NCBI RefSeq assembly: GCF_001514305.1
Contig: NZ_KQ949110.1
Location: forward strand, 1 to 64,000
DNA length: 64,000 nt
Source of the DNA: Streptomyces dysideae
GTDB lineage: Bacteria > Actinomycetota > Actinomycetes > Streptomycetales > Streptomycetaceae
Reading direction: 5' to 3'
Shown: piece after piece, positions 43,301 through 53,057 of the stretch
Layout of the letters: every line of letters begins with the position of its first letter
How positions within the stretch are numbered: position 1 is the first letter of the stretch
Position numbers and translations under genes: made by a program
The notes under the pieces: generated by a model
What the model was told of the DNA's origin: nothing
The model's input: only the letters and a program-made list of their open reading frames with translations
Databases searched by the model: none

Positions 43301-44515
43301 GCACAGCGCCTACTCTCCGCACGTGGCCAGCTCGGGTACATCACCACCAACACGCTGGTCCAGGGCGACACCCTGGAGGTCGGGCTGGCCCAAGCGGCAA
43401 GCAGGGGGATGACGCTCCGGCGGGGGCAGAGCAGCCACCCCTGGCCGAGCAGCAGCGCCAACCTGGAGATCGTCAATGTCTGGGGCAGCCAAGCCTCGCT
43501 ATTCGACACGAGCCTTCGATGGCTGGACGGTGAGGAGGTCCCGGCGATCGGGAGCGACCTGGAACCTGTCGGCCGCGTGAGCGGGCCACCACGACGGCTC
43601 GCCGAGAACAATGGCCTCGCGTTCCAGGGCAGCAATGTTCTCGGCTTGGGTTTCACGCTCGACGCCGATCAGGCCGCCGAGCTGATCCGTCGGGATCCGC
43701 GTAACGCGGAAGCGCTCGCCCCCTACGTCATCGGCAGGGACCTCAACCAGCGACCTGACTGCTCAGCCAGCCGATGGATCATCAATTTTCACGGATGGAC
43801 CCTAGAAAAGGCCGAGGAGTATCCGGACCTGATCGAAATCGTAAGGCGGCTGGTCAAGCCGGAGCGAGAGAAGAAACAGGACGCTGGATATCGTAAGTTC
43901 TGGTGGCGACATGCCCGACGAGGATCAGAAGATCCGGCGATCTCAGCCCTCGACCGCGTGCTGGCACTGACGATCCACAGCAATGCGGTAATGCCGGCGC
44001 GAGTCGAGACTGACGCCGTTTTCTCGCATGCGACGGTTGTCTTCGCCTTGGATGACTTCGCCAGTTTTGCGTACCTGTCGTCAAGCTTTAACACCGTATG
44101 GGCCGTCCGCTACGGCTCTACGATTCGACACGACATCCGCTACACGCCCTCCGACGTCTTCCTGACCCTCCCCCGTCCCGACTCCATCCCTGAGATGGAG
44201 CACCTCGGCGAACGGCTCGACGTCGAGCGGCGTGAGCTGATGCTCGGCCGTGGTTGGGGTCTGACGACGACGTACAACCACGTCCACGACCCCGCCGACC
44301 GAGACCCGAAGGTGCAGGCTCTGCGGGAGCTGCATGCTGAGATCGATGCAGCGGTACTCGCAGCCTACGGCTGGTCGGATCTGGACCTGGAGATCGGGCA
44401 CCATCGAACGAAGATCGGGACACGCTGGACGGTCAGCAAAGAGGCCCGGTTCGAGTTGCTGGACCGGTTGCTGGAGGAGAACCACCGGCGTGCGGATCTG
44501 GAGGGCGAGCTATGA
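40388..44515 (+). CDS. drmMI: DISARM adenine-type DNA methyltransferase DrmMI
   Basis: 1375 residues from ATG 40388. The SAM-binding motif AMGSGAFLTAACRYLAD is near residue 660 and the catalytic NPPF (FDAVIGNPPFLGGKKI) near 928, the class of N6-adenine methyltransferases fused to a target-recognition region (Eco57I/BREX PglX-like). An acidic linker (DEDEEDGSEEDGSEE) near 150 separates a helical N-terminal domain. Codon use turns less G/C-rich around 43700-44100, in the presumed target-recognition part, a region that commonly recombines. It marks host DNA as self in DISARM. The gap to drmA is 64 nt. Confidence 0.9.
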   Translation: MSTARRPGTRGAVRRPGGVNEQIRRRHAWLELLQTSGPFLTLPVVHRVFPNGLPVVPASDRALLRLAIEEVLENAGADRRRLVTTVMHDVLDWRHRLVEGDAIPDSLAEPIQEHGLTVRADFAFFIEDNEAGGAAASGPDGDPNSADDEDEEDGSEEDGSEEETAAQGPWRLLGMLSPWGLHPLARITQGGWTASPVERLAVLLRARDVPVGLVTDGRWWALVWAPRGGTTGCAVWDASRWGTEPDTLRAFVALLQRSRFLSVTQADTLPALLQESLMRQEEVTESLGRQVRDAVEMLVGTIDRLDADSGRTLLADVDDDEFYAGIVTVMMRVVFLLFAEERRLLPSDDSLYVAAYSVSRLVDQLESQASLLGEQALEHRTGAWHRLLAVTRAVHQGVAHEDLRMPAYGGSMFDPDRFPWLEGRRGTAADPGSQVPAVDDRTVLRMLRAVQYVEAGGERRRLSFRALDVEQIGYVYEGLLELEVRTADDVVLGMVRPPKWPRVTKGECEVALPDALNILVDMDRGPTLAEWVAVRTGWSKARLDAVFSTPLEQERRQAVLRAVGGDLELADAIGPFAAVLRYDERSLPAVILPGGRFVAPSTRRAASGTHYTPRSLAEDVAGNTLEPLVYRPGPLETADRSAWQLRPSTAILELKVADIAMGSGAFLTAACRYLADRLVEAWEAEGRRDALEAVRRRAGHKLSSDAEIEQVQVEARRLIAEHCLYGVDINPLAVEMAKLSLWLITMDRERPFGFLDDRLKTGDSLLGVARTDQLEALHIDPVAGRKLHQGAVLDLTTGVRPLLQRAADLRRRITAAPVVTIRDVEHKARLLAEAEENSSQLRLMANAVTATGLLAAAARPKDVEKRFLQLSWALSQDSNQEALAKSVAVDLQAGRPEVTSPREPLHWPLAFPEVFADTPTPGFDAVIGNPPFLGGKKITGNMGKEYLAWLQRWDGGGIKGSADLAARFVLRAQRLLSARGQLGYITTNTLVQGDTLEVGLAQAASRGMTLRRGQSSHPWPSSSANLEIVNVWGSQASLFDTSLRWLDGEEVPAIGSDLEPVGRVSGPPRRLAENNGLAFQGSNVLGLGFTLDADQAAELIRRDPRNAEALAPYVIGRDLNQRPDCSASRWIINFHGWTLEKAEEYPDLIEIVRRLVKPEREKKQDAGYRKFWWRHARRGSEDPAISALDRVLALTIHSNAVMPARVETDAVFSHATVVFALDDFASFAYLSSSFNTVWAVRYGSTIRHDIRYTPSDVFLTLPRPDSIPEMEHLGERLDVERRELMLGRGWGLTTTYNHVHDPADRDPKVQALRELHAEIDAAVLAAYGWSDLDLEIGHHRTKIGTRWTVSKEARFELLDRLLEENHRRADLEGEL

Positions 44516-44579
44516 GCTGGCCGCGACTGTCAGTAGGGGGAGTTAAGGCCACTCCGATCGATCACAGAGGAGTGGCGCG

Positions 44580-47500
44580 GTGACCTCAGGCACGGCCGAC
44601 ACGGCTGCGGACAGGACGTCTTACCAGATCCGCGAGGAGCTGGAGAGCCTGCTGCAGCGTGATCTGCACGGGCCGTGGGACGGCCCGGAGGAGGAGTTGC
44701 CGCCAGGCGCCAGCCCTGCAGAGCGGTATGTGCTGGGTCGGCTTGTCACCCGGGATGTGCCCTCCGAGCAGCCTGAGGACGCCTGGGACCCCGATGATCC
44801 GGGTCTGGTGGACCTTGAGGTCGTGGAGGCAGTGGACGACGACGAGGCGCCTGAGGCGCCCGCCGCCGTCCGGTCCGGCTCGATGGCTGCCTCGGCCCTC
44901 GGGCTGTCCTTCATGGTCCCTGCCGACGTCGCGGCCGTCGTGGTGAAGGCTGAGTGGGGCCGCTACGAGCGGGTCACCTCCGAGGTGCACGTGACCGAGC
45001 AGGGCAGACCCCGCAAGGTCTGGCGGCGGCGCCCTGCGGGCGGACCGGTCGAGGTCCGCCTGGACACCGACACCGTGCTCGATCCCGTACCGCCGGATGC
45101 CGAGCAGCCCGAGGTGACGCTCCGCACGGTGGTCCGCCACCGCGGCAACCGACGGATCGTGGACGTCTCACTGATCAACTCCCAGGCGGCACCCGCCTCC
45201 ATGCCGGACACCGCACGGCTCTACCAGGTCCACCTGACGGTCACGGCCCTGGACGGCGACTCTTCCGTATTCCTGGGACACAACGACCCGGAACTGGGCG
45301 ACCGCCCGTCCAGCAGCGACCCGGAGCGGCTGCACCTCGCGTTGCTGCACCGTGAGCAGCGCGACTACGCCCATGGGCGGCAATGTGCGGTGGACGCCGA
45401 GGTGCATCCCGGCGAGGTGCGTGCCTGGCAGCTGCGCACGACCTGCTTCCCGGCCGCGGATGTCCGCCTCACCGTTCCGGGCGACACGTCCGGCATGCCC
45501 GGCCTGGTCCTGGACATGGCCAGGCTCGGCAGTGCAGAACTGGCCCGTGACGAACTGGTTAGGGCGCTGCGGCCGTTGGCCACCGGCTACCGCTCCTGGC
45601 TGGCGGAGCAGGCGCGCCGGATCGACGAGGACTCGGAGATCGGGGCGTACGCCGATGCGGCGCGGCCTGCCTTCGTACGGGCAGGAGAGATAGCGGACCG
45701 GCTGGATAGGGCTATCGATCTGCTGCGGGACGATGGTGTCGCGCGGGAGGCGTTTCGCTTCGCCAACCAGGCGATGGCGCTGCAGCGCGTGCGGGGTGAT
45801 GTGGTGCGGGCCCGGTTGAACGCGCCCGAGACACCGCTGGGCCGGCTGCTGCGGGAGAAGGATGTACCGAAGAACCGCAGTTGGCGTCCCTTCCAGTTGG
45901 CCTTCGTGCTGCTGTGTCTGCCGGGGCTGACCGATCCGGGCCACAGGGACGCGTACCGGTCGGTGGACGACGGGGATGTGCAGCTGCTGTTCTTCCCGAC
46001 CGGTGGTGGCAAGACGGAGGCGTACCTGGGGCTGACCGCGTACACCTTCGCGATCCGTCGTTTGCAGGGCGTGGTCGGCACTGGGGAGGAGGCACGGGAC
46101 GGCACGGACGGTGTCGCCGTGCTGATGCGGTACACGCTGCGGTTGCTGACGGCGCAGCAGTTCCAGCGGGCGGCGGCGCTGGTGTGTGCGTGCGAGTGGC
46201 TGCGGCAGGAGCGGTTGGCTGCGGGTGACGGGCGCTGGGGTACGACGCCGTTTCGGGTGGGTCTGTGGGTGGGCAGCAAGGTCACGCCCAATAACTTCGA
46301 GGAGGCCAAGCGGCAGGTCGAGGATGCGCATGACCGGGAGAACGCGCTGGGTGGTCCGCTGCAGCTGATCGCCTGCCCTTGGTGTGGATCGAGGCTGACC
46401 GGGGCCTGTTTGAAGACCGATAACCTGCGGCGGCGGGTGCGGGTGTTCTGCAGCGATCCGGAGGGGGACTGTCTCTATACCGAGCGGCGCTCGGGCGGGG
46501 AGGGTCTGCCGGTGCTGACGGTGGACGAGGAGATCTACCGGCTCACTCCGTCGCTGGTGATCAGCACGGTGGACAAGCTTGCGCAGTTGCCGTGGAAGGA
46601 CGCGGTGGCGCCGCTGTTCGGTCTGGTCGACACCAGGTGCGCGCGGCACGGGTGGCGTACGCCGTCCTTCGAGGGCTTTTGCAAGAGTCGGCACCCGGCG
46701 GCGAGTGGGTTGCCTGCGGCTTCGCCCGAGCCCGCGATGCGGTTGCGGCCGCCGGATCTGGTGATCCAGGACGAGCTTCATCTGATCAGTGACGCGCTGG
46801 GCAGCCTGGTCGGTCTGTACGAGACGGTGGTGGACCGGTTGTGCAGTCGGCCGGTGGGCGGGGAGGCCGTGCGACCGGTGCTGGTCGCCTCGACTGCGAC
46901 CGTGCGGCGGGCGCGGGATCAGGTCGAGCAGGTCTTCGCTCGGGGGCTGACGATCTTCCCACCGCAGCTGCTGGATGCGGGTGACACGTTCTTCTCCCGC
47001 TCGGTGCCTCCCGGCCCTGACACGCCGAGCCGGCGGTACCGGGGTGTGTGCGCGACAGGTGAGCGGTTGAAGTCGATCGAGATCCGCTTGGTCACGGCCT
47101 TGTTGGAGCACGGTCAGGCGCTCTTCGACCGGTACGGCGCTGCTGCGGACCCTTACCTGACGGTGGTGGATTACTTCACCTCCACCCGTGAACTCGCCGG
47201 CATGAAGCGGCTGGTGGACGACGACGTCGCCGACCGGCTGGCGAGCAGGCAGGTCCGCACGCGTCGTCGACGCCCCAATGTCAGCGAGCTGACCAGTCGC
47301 ATGCCCAGCAGCCGCATCGCCGGGACTCTCGCGGAACTCGAGCGGTCCTTCGACCCGCGCTCGGACTCCTCGGAGGCGCTCGAGGAGTTCCGCCGTAACC
47401 CGGAGTCCCGTAGCCGGGTGGTCGGGCGTGTCCAGCCGTTGGATGTTCTGCTGGCCACGAGCATGTTGCAGGTTGGTGTCGACGTTCCCCGGCTGGGGCT

Positions 47501-48158
47501 GATGGTCGTCACGGGACAGCCGAAGAACAGTGCCGAGTACATCCAGGCGACCTCTCGGGTGGGCCGTGATCCGCAGCGGCCGGGCCTGGTCGTCACCCTG
47601 TATCAGTGGAGCCGTCCTCGCGATCTCGCCCACTACGAGTCCTTCGGCTACGACCATGCCACCTTCGGCATGCGGGTCGAGGGGCTGACGACCACTCCGT
47701 TCAGCGACCGGGCCCTGGACCGCGGGCTCAGCGGCATACTGGCGGCGGCCGTCCGGCACTCCGCCTTCGGTTCCCTGCCGAACACGGCGGCCCACGACGT
47801 GCCCTTGTCCGGGCCTGCGGTGACCGCCCTGCTGGATGCCCTGGAGCAGCGGGCTTCGCGGGTCCTGCATGACGTGCCGCAGGCTTCGGCTGTCCGCCAG
47901 GCCGCCCAGTACCGTCTGGATTCCTGGGCCCACAAGCGCAAGGTCCTCCCGTCCGGCCGGCTCGGCTACGAGGAGGCCGCGGACGTCTCGGGTCTGCTGC
48001 GTGGCCCGGACGAGGAGGGCTGGGATCTGTGGTCTGCGCCGATGAGTCTGCGCGAGGTCGAGCCCGAGATCGTCCTGCAGCTCGACCGGCGTGACCGCAG
48101 CCTGGAGTCGCCGCCCGCCTGGAGTTACGACCGCCCGCCCGCTGGAGGGACCTCGTGA
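44580..48158 (+). CDS. drmA: DISARM helicase-domain protein DrmA
   Basis: 1192 residues from GTG 44580, ribosome site AGAGGAG. Helicase core: LFFPTGGGKTEAYLGLTAY near 470, IQDELHLISDALGSL (DELH in place of DEAH) near 730, LVASTATVRRA, then DVLLATSMLQVGVDVPRLGL and YIQATSRVGRDPQRPGL. A Cys set between the motifs (ACPWCGSRLTGAC then FCSDPEGDC) probably binds zinc. These are the features of DrmA, which with DrmB forms the DISARM core that loads on 5' single-stranded DNA. Its stop overlaps drmB (GTGA, 48155-48158). Confidence 0.92.
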   Translation: MTSGTADTAADRTSYQIREELESLLQRDLHGPWDGPEEELPPGASPAERYVLGRLVTRDVPSEQPEDAWDPDDPGLVDLEVVEAVDDDEAPEAPAAVRSGSMAASALGLSFMVPADVAAVVVKAEWGRYERVTSEVHVTEQGRPRKVWRRRPAGGPVEVRLDTDTVLDPVPPDAEQPEVTLRTVVRHRGNRRIVDVSLINSQAAPASMPDTARLYQVHLTVTALDGDSSVFLGHNDPELGDRPSSSDPERLHLALLHREQRDYAHGRQCAVDAEVHPGEVRAWQLRTTCFPAADVRLTVPGDTSGMPGLVLDMARLGSAELARDELVRALRPLATGYRSWLAEQARRIDEDSEIGAYADAARPAFVRAGEIADRLDRAIDLLRDDGVAREAFRFANQAMALQRVRGDVVRARLNAPETPLGRLLREKDVPKNRSWRPFQLAFVLLCLPGLTDPGHRDAYRSVDDGDVQLLFFPTGGGKTEAYLGLTAYTFAIRRLQGVVGTGEEARDGTDGVAVLMRYTLRLLTAQQFQRAAALVCACEWLRQERLAAGDGRWGTTPFRVGLWVGSKVTPNNFEEAKRQVEDAHDRENALGGPLQLIACPWCGSRLTGACLKTDNLRRRVRVFCSDPEGDCLYTERRSGGEGLPVLTVDEEIYRLTPSLVISTVDKLAQLPWKDAVAPLFGLVDTRCARHGWRTPSFEGFCKSRHPAASGLPAASPEPAMRLRPPDLVIQDELHLISDALGSLVGLYETVVDRLCSRPVGGEAVRPVLVASTATVRRARDQVEQVFARGLTIFPPQLLDAGDTFFSRSVPPGPDTPSRRYRGVCATGERLKSIEIRLVTALLEHGQALFDRYGAAADPYLTVVDYFTSTRELAGMKRLVDDDVADRLASRQVRTRRRRPNVSELTSRMPSSRIAGTLAELERSFDPRSDSSEALEEFRRNPESRSRVVGRVQPLDVLLATSMLQVGVDVPRLGLMVVTGQPKNSAEYIQATSRVGRDPQRPGLVVTLYQWSRPRDLAHYESFGYDHATFGMRVEGLTTTPFSDRALDRGLSGILAAAVRHSAFGSLPNTAAHDVPLSGPAVTALLDALEQRASRVLHDVPQASAVRQAAQYRLDSWAHKRKVLPSGRLGYEEAADVSGLLRGPDEEGWDLWSAPMSLREVEPEIVLQLDRRDRSLESPPAWSYDRPPAGGTS

Positions 48159-50017
48159 AGCTGACCGCTGGTTCCTCCGCGACCGGGTGGCGCGACCCGA
48201 GCCGGATCGGCCAGGTGCGCCCCAGCCATCTGATGACCACCGCCGGTGTCGGGTCGGTCGTGGACCTGCCCACGATGAGCGTCATCGTCCGCAGCCTGGA
48301 TGCCTGGAGCCCGGAACGGCAGGAGACCATCCAGGAGCCGCGGCTGCTCACCGAGGTCCAGCGGGTCCTGGGTCAGCAGGTCAGGGCCTTGCGCAAGGCT
48401 CCGTGGGACCCGTCTGAGACCGACGATCCGTACACCCGGGTCGGGGTGCCCGTCACGCCTTTCCCGGGCTGGGTGCGCTGTCCTCGCTGCCACCGGCTCG
48501 GCCCGCTCGACCCGCCGGGCCAGTTCGAACTGGTGCACCGTTACGGGCGTCGGCCGGACCTCGCCAAGTGGGTCCACGCTCAGTGTCAGAAGCAGGCCAC
48601 GACACGGGACGTCAACAAGCGGGCCTGCGTCCCGGCCCGCTTCATCGTCACCTGTGAACGCTCCGGGCACTTGGACGACTTCCCCTACGTGGAATTCGTG
48701 CATGCCAACGCCACGCAGCCCTGTGGCGGCGCCAAGCTCACCATGATCGACAGTGCCAGCACCCTCGGGCCGCAGGTTACCGTCAAGTGCGCGGAGTGCG
48801 GGGCGGCCCGCAGTATCCAGGAGGCTGCCGGACAGGACGGCTGGCAGAAGCTCCCCGTCTGCCGCGGGCGGCACCCGCACCAGCAGCGGTTCGAGCCGTG
48901 CGGGGCCAACTTGCGGCTGATGGTGCTCGGCGCGTCGAATCTGTGGTTCAGCGTCACCGCGAGTGCCCTGCACCTGCCGCAGTCCGAGTCCGTGGAGGAC
49001 CAGGTCCGCAGCCACTGGGAGATCTTCGGGGAGGTTCCCTCGCAGAAGTTCCTGCAGGTGATGGTCGACGGGATGAACGAGTTGCGGGGCTTGCGTTCCG
49101 TGCCGTCGGAGGAGCTGTGGGCGGTGGTCGAGAAGATCCGCGCGGCCGGCGGCCCCCGGACCTCCGAGAGGTCCGGTGACCTCTTGGAGGACGAGTGGCG
49201 GCTGCTCGCCAAGCCGACCACGCAGCGTCAGGACGCGGACTTCCGCGCCGTGCCGACCGCGACGCCCGCCGGGTACGACCAGTTGCTCGAGCAGGTGGTC
49301 CAGGTCACCCGGCTGCGCGAGGTCCAGGCCCTGGTCGCCTTTACCCGTATCTCGGCGCCCGACCGCCGCGACCTCGCGCCGCGCAACCGCGTGTCCTTGT
49401 CCCGCGGCACGATCCAGTGGGTGCCGGCGGCGGAGCAGCGCGGCGAGGGGATCTTCCTTCAGTTGCGAGAGGAGGCCGTCGCGCGCTGGGCCGGCAAGGT
49501 CGCCGACCATCCGCGGCTCGTCGCCCTGAAGCAGGCGCACCAGCGGTGGTGCCACAACCGGGCCCAGCCGTATCAGCCCGGATTCCCCGTGGCCCGCTTC
49601 GTCCTCCTGCACACCTTCAGCCACCTGCTGATGCGGCAGGTGGCCCTGGAATGCGGCTACTCCTCCTCCAGCATCCGAGAGCGTCTTTACATCGGCCGTC
49701 CGGCGCAGCCCGCCGCAGGTCTGTTGCTGTCGACCGCAGCCAGCGACAGCGAGGGCACCCTCGGGGGTCTGGTCGCCCTCGGCAGCGCCCGCTACCTCAA
49801 GCGGCTGCTGGACCAGTCGCTTGAGGACGCGGCCCGCTGCTCCAGCGACCCGCTGTGCGCCGAACACATTCCCGAGGACCCCTCGGACACACTGCACGCC
49901 GCAGCCTGCCACGCCTGCCTGTTCGCCTCGGAAACCAGCTGCGAGACCAACAACCGGTGGCTGGACCGGGCGTTCCTCGTCGACATCACCGGCGATGGCC
50001 TGGCCTTCCTGCCATGA
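48155..50017 (+). CDS. drmB: DISARM core protein DrmB (DUF1998)
   Basis: 620 residues from GTG 48155. The N-terminus has a Cys pair VRCPRCHRLG near 107-113 and further Cys at ARFIVTCERSGHLDDFPY and TVKCAECGAARS. The C-terminal 140 residues carry the DUF1998 signature: LLHTFSHLLMRQVALECGYS near 485, then CSSDPLCAEH and HAACHACLFASETSCE (a metal-binding Cys cluster). DrmB binds DrmA in the DISARM core. Coupled at both ends by 4-nt overlaps, so expression with drmA and drmC is likely stoichiometric. Confidence 0.92.
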   Translation: MKLTAGSSATGWRDPSRIGQVRPSHLMTTAGVGSVVDLPTMSVIVRSLDAWSPERQETIQEPRLLTEVQRVLGQQVRALRKAPWDPSETDDPYTRVGVPVTPFPGWVRCPRCHRLGPLDPPGQFELVHRYGRRPDLAKWVHAQCQKQATTRDVNKRACVPARFIVTCERSGHLDDFPYVEFVHANATQPCGGAKLTMIDSASTLGPQVTVKCAECGAARSIQEAAGQDGWQKLPVCRGRHPHQQRFEPCGANLRLMVLGASNLWFSVTASALHLPQSESVEDQVRSHWEIFGEVPSQKFLQVMVDGMNELRGLRSVPSEELWAVVEKIRAAGGPRTSERSGDLLEDEWRLLAKPTTQRQDADFRAVPTATPAGYDQLLEQVVQVTRLREVQALVAFTRISAPDRRDLAPRNRVSLSRGTIQWVPAAEQRGEGIFLQLREEAVARWAGKVADHPRLVALKQAHQRWCHNRAQPYQPGFPVARFVLLHTFSHLLMRQVALECGYSSSSIRERLYIGRPAQPAAGLLLSTAASDSEGTLGGLVALGSARYLKRLLDQSLEDAARCSSDPLCAEHIPEDPSDTLHAAACHACLFASETSCETNNRWLDRAFLVDITGDGLAFLP

Positions 50018-50760
50018 CATCACCAGGCTCCCTGGAGACCCTCACCGCTGAGCTCGCCGGGCAACTGCCGTACGGCGACATCAAGCAGCTCGCACACGCC
50101 TGCCGGAAGGGACGATCAGGCCTGCGTTCGCTCGAGGCCCAAGTCGCCGGCATAGCGGTCCGCGCCGCCTGCCGCCGCCTGCGCACCCACCTGCCCGGTG
50201 ACGCCGACGGCGGGTACGCGGCAGGCCTGCTGCTCGGTGCCGCGCAGGCCCGGCTGAAGTACCGCTCCGACCATGACGCGGATGTCGTCTGGACCGGCCC
50301 GGCCTCCGGCGTGCAGACCTCCCGGCTGACCTCCGCCGTAGTCAGCGAACTCATCGACTCCGCACGCACCGAGCTGCTGCTCGTCAGCTACGCGACCTTC
50401 CCGCCAGCGTCACTCACCGCCGCCCTGGCCTCGGCAGCCGCCCGCGGCGTGGAGGTGACACTTCTGCTTGAGCAGCCGGCCGACAACCCCAACTTCCACG
50501 GGACCCCCGCGTTCCCCACGCTCGCGGCTGCCCGGTGGAACTGGCCGATCGGGAACCGAAAGCCCGGCGCCGCATTGCACGCCAAGATCATCGTGGTGGA
50601 CCGGCAGGTGGCCCTGATCGGCAGCGCCAACCTCACGGGCCACGCGTTCGAGAAGAACCTCGAGTGCGGCATCCTCCTACGCGACCCGGAACAAGCCAAC
50701 GCCATCGCCCGCCATCTCGGCTCTCTCCGCGAGACCGGCATCCTCACACAATCAGCATGA
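50014..50760 (+). CDS. drmC: DISARM phospholipase-D protein DrmC
   Basis: 248 residues from ATG 50014 (ATGA overlap with drmB). One HKD motif, LHAKIIVVDRQVALIGSANL (His189, Lys191, Asp196), in the C-terminal half, preceded by ELLLVSYATFP and GVEVTLLLEQ as in PLD nucleases. The single motif implies a dimer for activity. DrmC closes the operon and is reported as dispensable in some DISARM systems. No terminator hairpin was clear in the 236 nt before the next gene. Confidence 0.92.
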   Translation: MTSPGSLETLTAELAGQLPYGDIKQLAHACRKGRSGLRSLEAQVAGIAVRAACRRLRTHLPGDADGGYAAGLLLGAAQARLKYRSDHDADVVWTGPASGVQTSRLTSAVVSELIDSARTELLLVSYATFPPASLTAALASAAARGVEVTLLLEQPADNPNFHGTPAFPTLAAARWNWPIGNRKPGAALHAKIIVVDRQVALIGSANLTGHAFEKNLECGILLRDPEQANAIARHLGSLRETGILTQSA

Positions 50761-50996
50761 CACCAGGCCTCATCTGGGGGAGAGACGAAGCCAACTACGC
50801 GAACAGCCGACTGGGGCGGTGATCACCGTGGCGCGGTCGGTGGTTAGCAGGCCGTGAAGGACCACACCCGCTGGGCAGAACTGCCCCGGGACGCTGCTCG
50901 ATCTGTGATCATGCGGTGCTGAGGACATTTTTGGTAAGGCCCGCCGACGAGATGGTCAATGAATACCCTCGTAGTCGGACAGCCGAAGGACGGTGC

Positions 50997-53057
50997 ATGG
51001 ACGAGGGTGCTGGTCGCGGCGGCGCGAAACGGGTAGCGCTGTCTGTGGGTTTGTCCGTGGCTGCACAGTACGAGGACGGCGTACTGGCGCTCGGTGAGCT
51101 AGACCCGCTGGACGACGCGCCCGTGCACGCTGCGTCGGTATCCGAGGCGCTAGGCAGGTTCGGCTACACCGAGACGTGGCATCCGGGCGAGGCTGCAGAC
51201 CTCGGTGAGAAGGTCCGCAGCGCTGTCCGATGCGGTGACACGCGGGTGCTCGTCGTGCACATTGTCGCGCACGGCAGGCTGGCCGAGACCGGCGAGCGAG
51301 ATCTGCACGTAGTAGCCAGCGATGGAACAGACCTCGACGACCCGGTCTCCACATGGATCAGCCTGATCGAATCGCACCCCACCAAGCCGCGGCCCTTCAC
51401 GCTGTTCATCCTCGACCTGTGTCACTCCGGTGCCGCAGCGACGCTGTCCTGGCACCAGCAGATGCGGGTCGGTGACCGCCGCGCCTGGGTGATCGCTGCC
51501 TCTGGGCGCGAAGACAAGGCCTTCGGATACCGGCTGAGCCGCGCCACGGCCATGGTGCTCGGTCAGTACCTTGAAGGCACCCTGGCAGTGGACCCGTCGT
51601 ACCAGTACATTCCGCTGCCAACCATCGCCCAAGAGATCGCTCGCGAAGTCGCGCAGCTCAGTAAGGCCGAGGGCTACGCTCAAGAGGTAGCGGGCAGTAG
51701 CGTGCCGCTCACGGCACCCGTTCATGACCTTCCGTTCTTTCCAAACCCCAGACATCGCAGTCAAGAGAGCATGCTGTCGGAAGTCGACGTCGGCATTGCC
51801 TCCATGCTCGACGAAGTCTTCGATCCTCGACACTTCATGCTGCGCGGTGCCAGCGCGGAGCCTCTGCAACGCGGGGTGTCGGGCCAGGGATACTTCCGCG
51901 GCCGAGACGCTGAAGTCCGCACGTTGGCCACCTGGTTCAACGGCCAGGGTCCCGGCTTTCGACTCCTGACCGGCAAGCCCGGGGTCGGTAAATCCGCGCT
52001 GCTGGGTGTCCTGGTGTGCGCGGCGCACCCGATTTTGCGCGGAGCCACGCAAGGCCTGTGGTTTTCGCTGTCGGTTAAACCGGGCCGAAACGAGCGGCTT
52101 GCCGTGGTCCACGCTCGCCGTCGTGACCTTGCGCAAATCACCGACTCCATCGCCCGCCAGATGGGGGCCGCCGAGAAGGACCGCCCTGTCGACGGATGGG
52201 ACGCGCAAGGTCTGCTCAAGCTGGGTCAAGCAAATCCCGGCCCTCCCTACACGCTGGTGATCGATGCCCTTGACGAGGCTGAACGGCCGGAGGACGTCAC
52301 TCAAGCCCTGTTGCTGCCGCTGGCCCGTGCCGCCCTCGCGGACAACCCGGGGGTCCGACTGCTGGTCGGCACCCGCTCAGATCGACGCTTTGCCACGTTG
52401 GCGCAATTCGCCAACGCCTCCGGGGGGTTGCTCGACCTCAATCATGCCCAGCCACGCGAAATCTACGATTCGCTGCAGCAGTACGTCGTCGACCTGCTCG
52501 CGGTCGACACCCTCTACGCTGAATCGGAAGCTGCGGGCGCCGCAGCCGCTCTCGCCGAAGGAATCGCAGCACGCCTCACAGGCATCAACGCTCCTTCCCA
52601 GCACGCTGACGAGGCCGAGCCCCTGGAGTGGGGAGAGTTCCTGGCTGCAGGACTGTACCTCCGCCATGTCCTCACCTTGCCCACCCAGCACGACCCCGCA
52701 CTCGCCCGTGAACTCGGACTCGACGCGCCTGTAGAGCTGCCAGAACTCCTTGAACTCGACCTTGTCGACCGCGCTGACCAACCGCACCTCCGCCCTGTCC
52801 TGGCGGCTCTGGCCCACGCCGAAGGCCGAGGCATGCCAGAGCGGGCCCTCGCCCACATCGCCCCCGCTTTCATGCTCCCAGAGTCCAGCGACAGCTCTTT
52901 GCCGATCGGCCAGCTACAGGCAGCCTTGGCGCAGGCCCGCTTCTACCTGCGTCGCGACATCGACATCGACGGCACCACCCTCTACCGGCTCTTCCACGAA
53001 GGACTCGCCGAACGGCTTCGGGCCGAACCATATGGCCGACAGGAGCAGACCCGATGA
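50997..53057 (+). CDS. Caspase-like peptidase fused to STAND NTPase (second module)
   Basis: 686 residues from ATG 50997, chosen because GAAGGA is 7 nt upstream; earlier in-frame starts at 50916 and 50952 lack sites. Caspase-like domain about 12-270 with His92 (VAHGRL) and Cys142 (LDLCHSGAAA). NTPase about 300-680 with Walker A GKPGVGKS near 326-333 and Walker B TLVIDALDEAE near 420. The order and spacing match residues 40-720 of the fused effector at 6391-10890. The chain ends with the LFHEGLAERL helix and the propeller is on the next gene, joined by an ATGA overlap (53054-53057). No VMAP, MoxR or vWA gene accompanies this copy. Substrate unknown. Confidence 0.88.
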   Translation: MDEGAGRGGAKRVALSVGLSVAAQYEDGVLALGELDPLDDAPVHAASVSEALGRFGYTETWHPGEAADLGEKVRSAVRCGDTRVLVVHIVAHGRLAETGERDLHVVASDGTDLDDPVSTWISLIESHPTKPRPFTLFILDLCHSGAAATLSWHQQMRVGDRRAWVIAASGREDKAFGYRLSRATAMVLGQYLEGTLAVDPSYQYIPLPTIAQEIAREVAQLSKAEGYAQEVAGSSVPLTAPVHDLPFFPNPRHRSQESMLSEVDVGIASMLDEVFDPRHFMLRGASAEPLQRGVSGQGYFRGRDAEVRTLATWFNGQGPGFRLLTGKPGVGKSALLGVLVCAAHPILRGATQGLWFSLSVKPGRNERLAVVHARRRDLAQITDSIARQMGAAEKDRPVDGWDAQGLLKLGQANPGPPYTLVIDALDEAERPEDVTQALLLPLARAALADNPGVRLLVGTRSDRRFATLAQFANASGGLLDLNHAQPREIYDSLQQYVVDLLAVDTLYAESEAAGAAAALAEGIAARLTGINAPSQHADEAEPLEWGEFLAAGLYLRHVLTLPTQHDPALARELGLDAPVELPELLELDLVDRADQPHLRPVLAALAHAEGRGMPERALAHIAPAFMLPESSDSSLPIGQLQAALAQARFYLRRDIDIDGTTLYRLFHEGLAERLRAEPYGRQEQTR

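Noticed and set aside
45168..47933. 921-codon antisense frame across drmA
   Set aside because: A G/C-bias shadow; the sense strand has complete helicase motifs.
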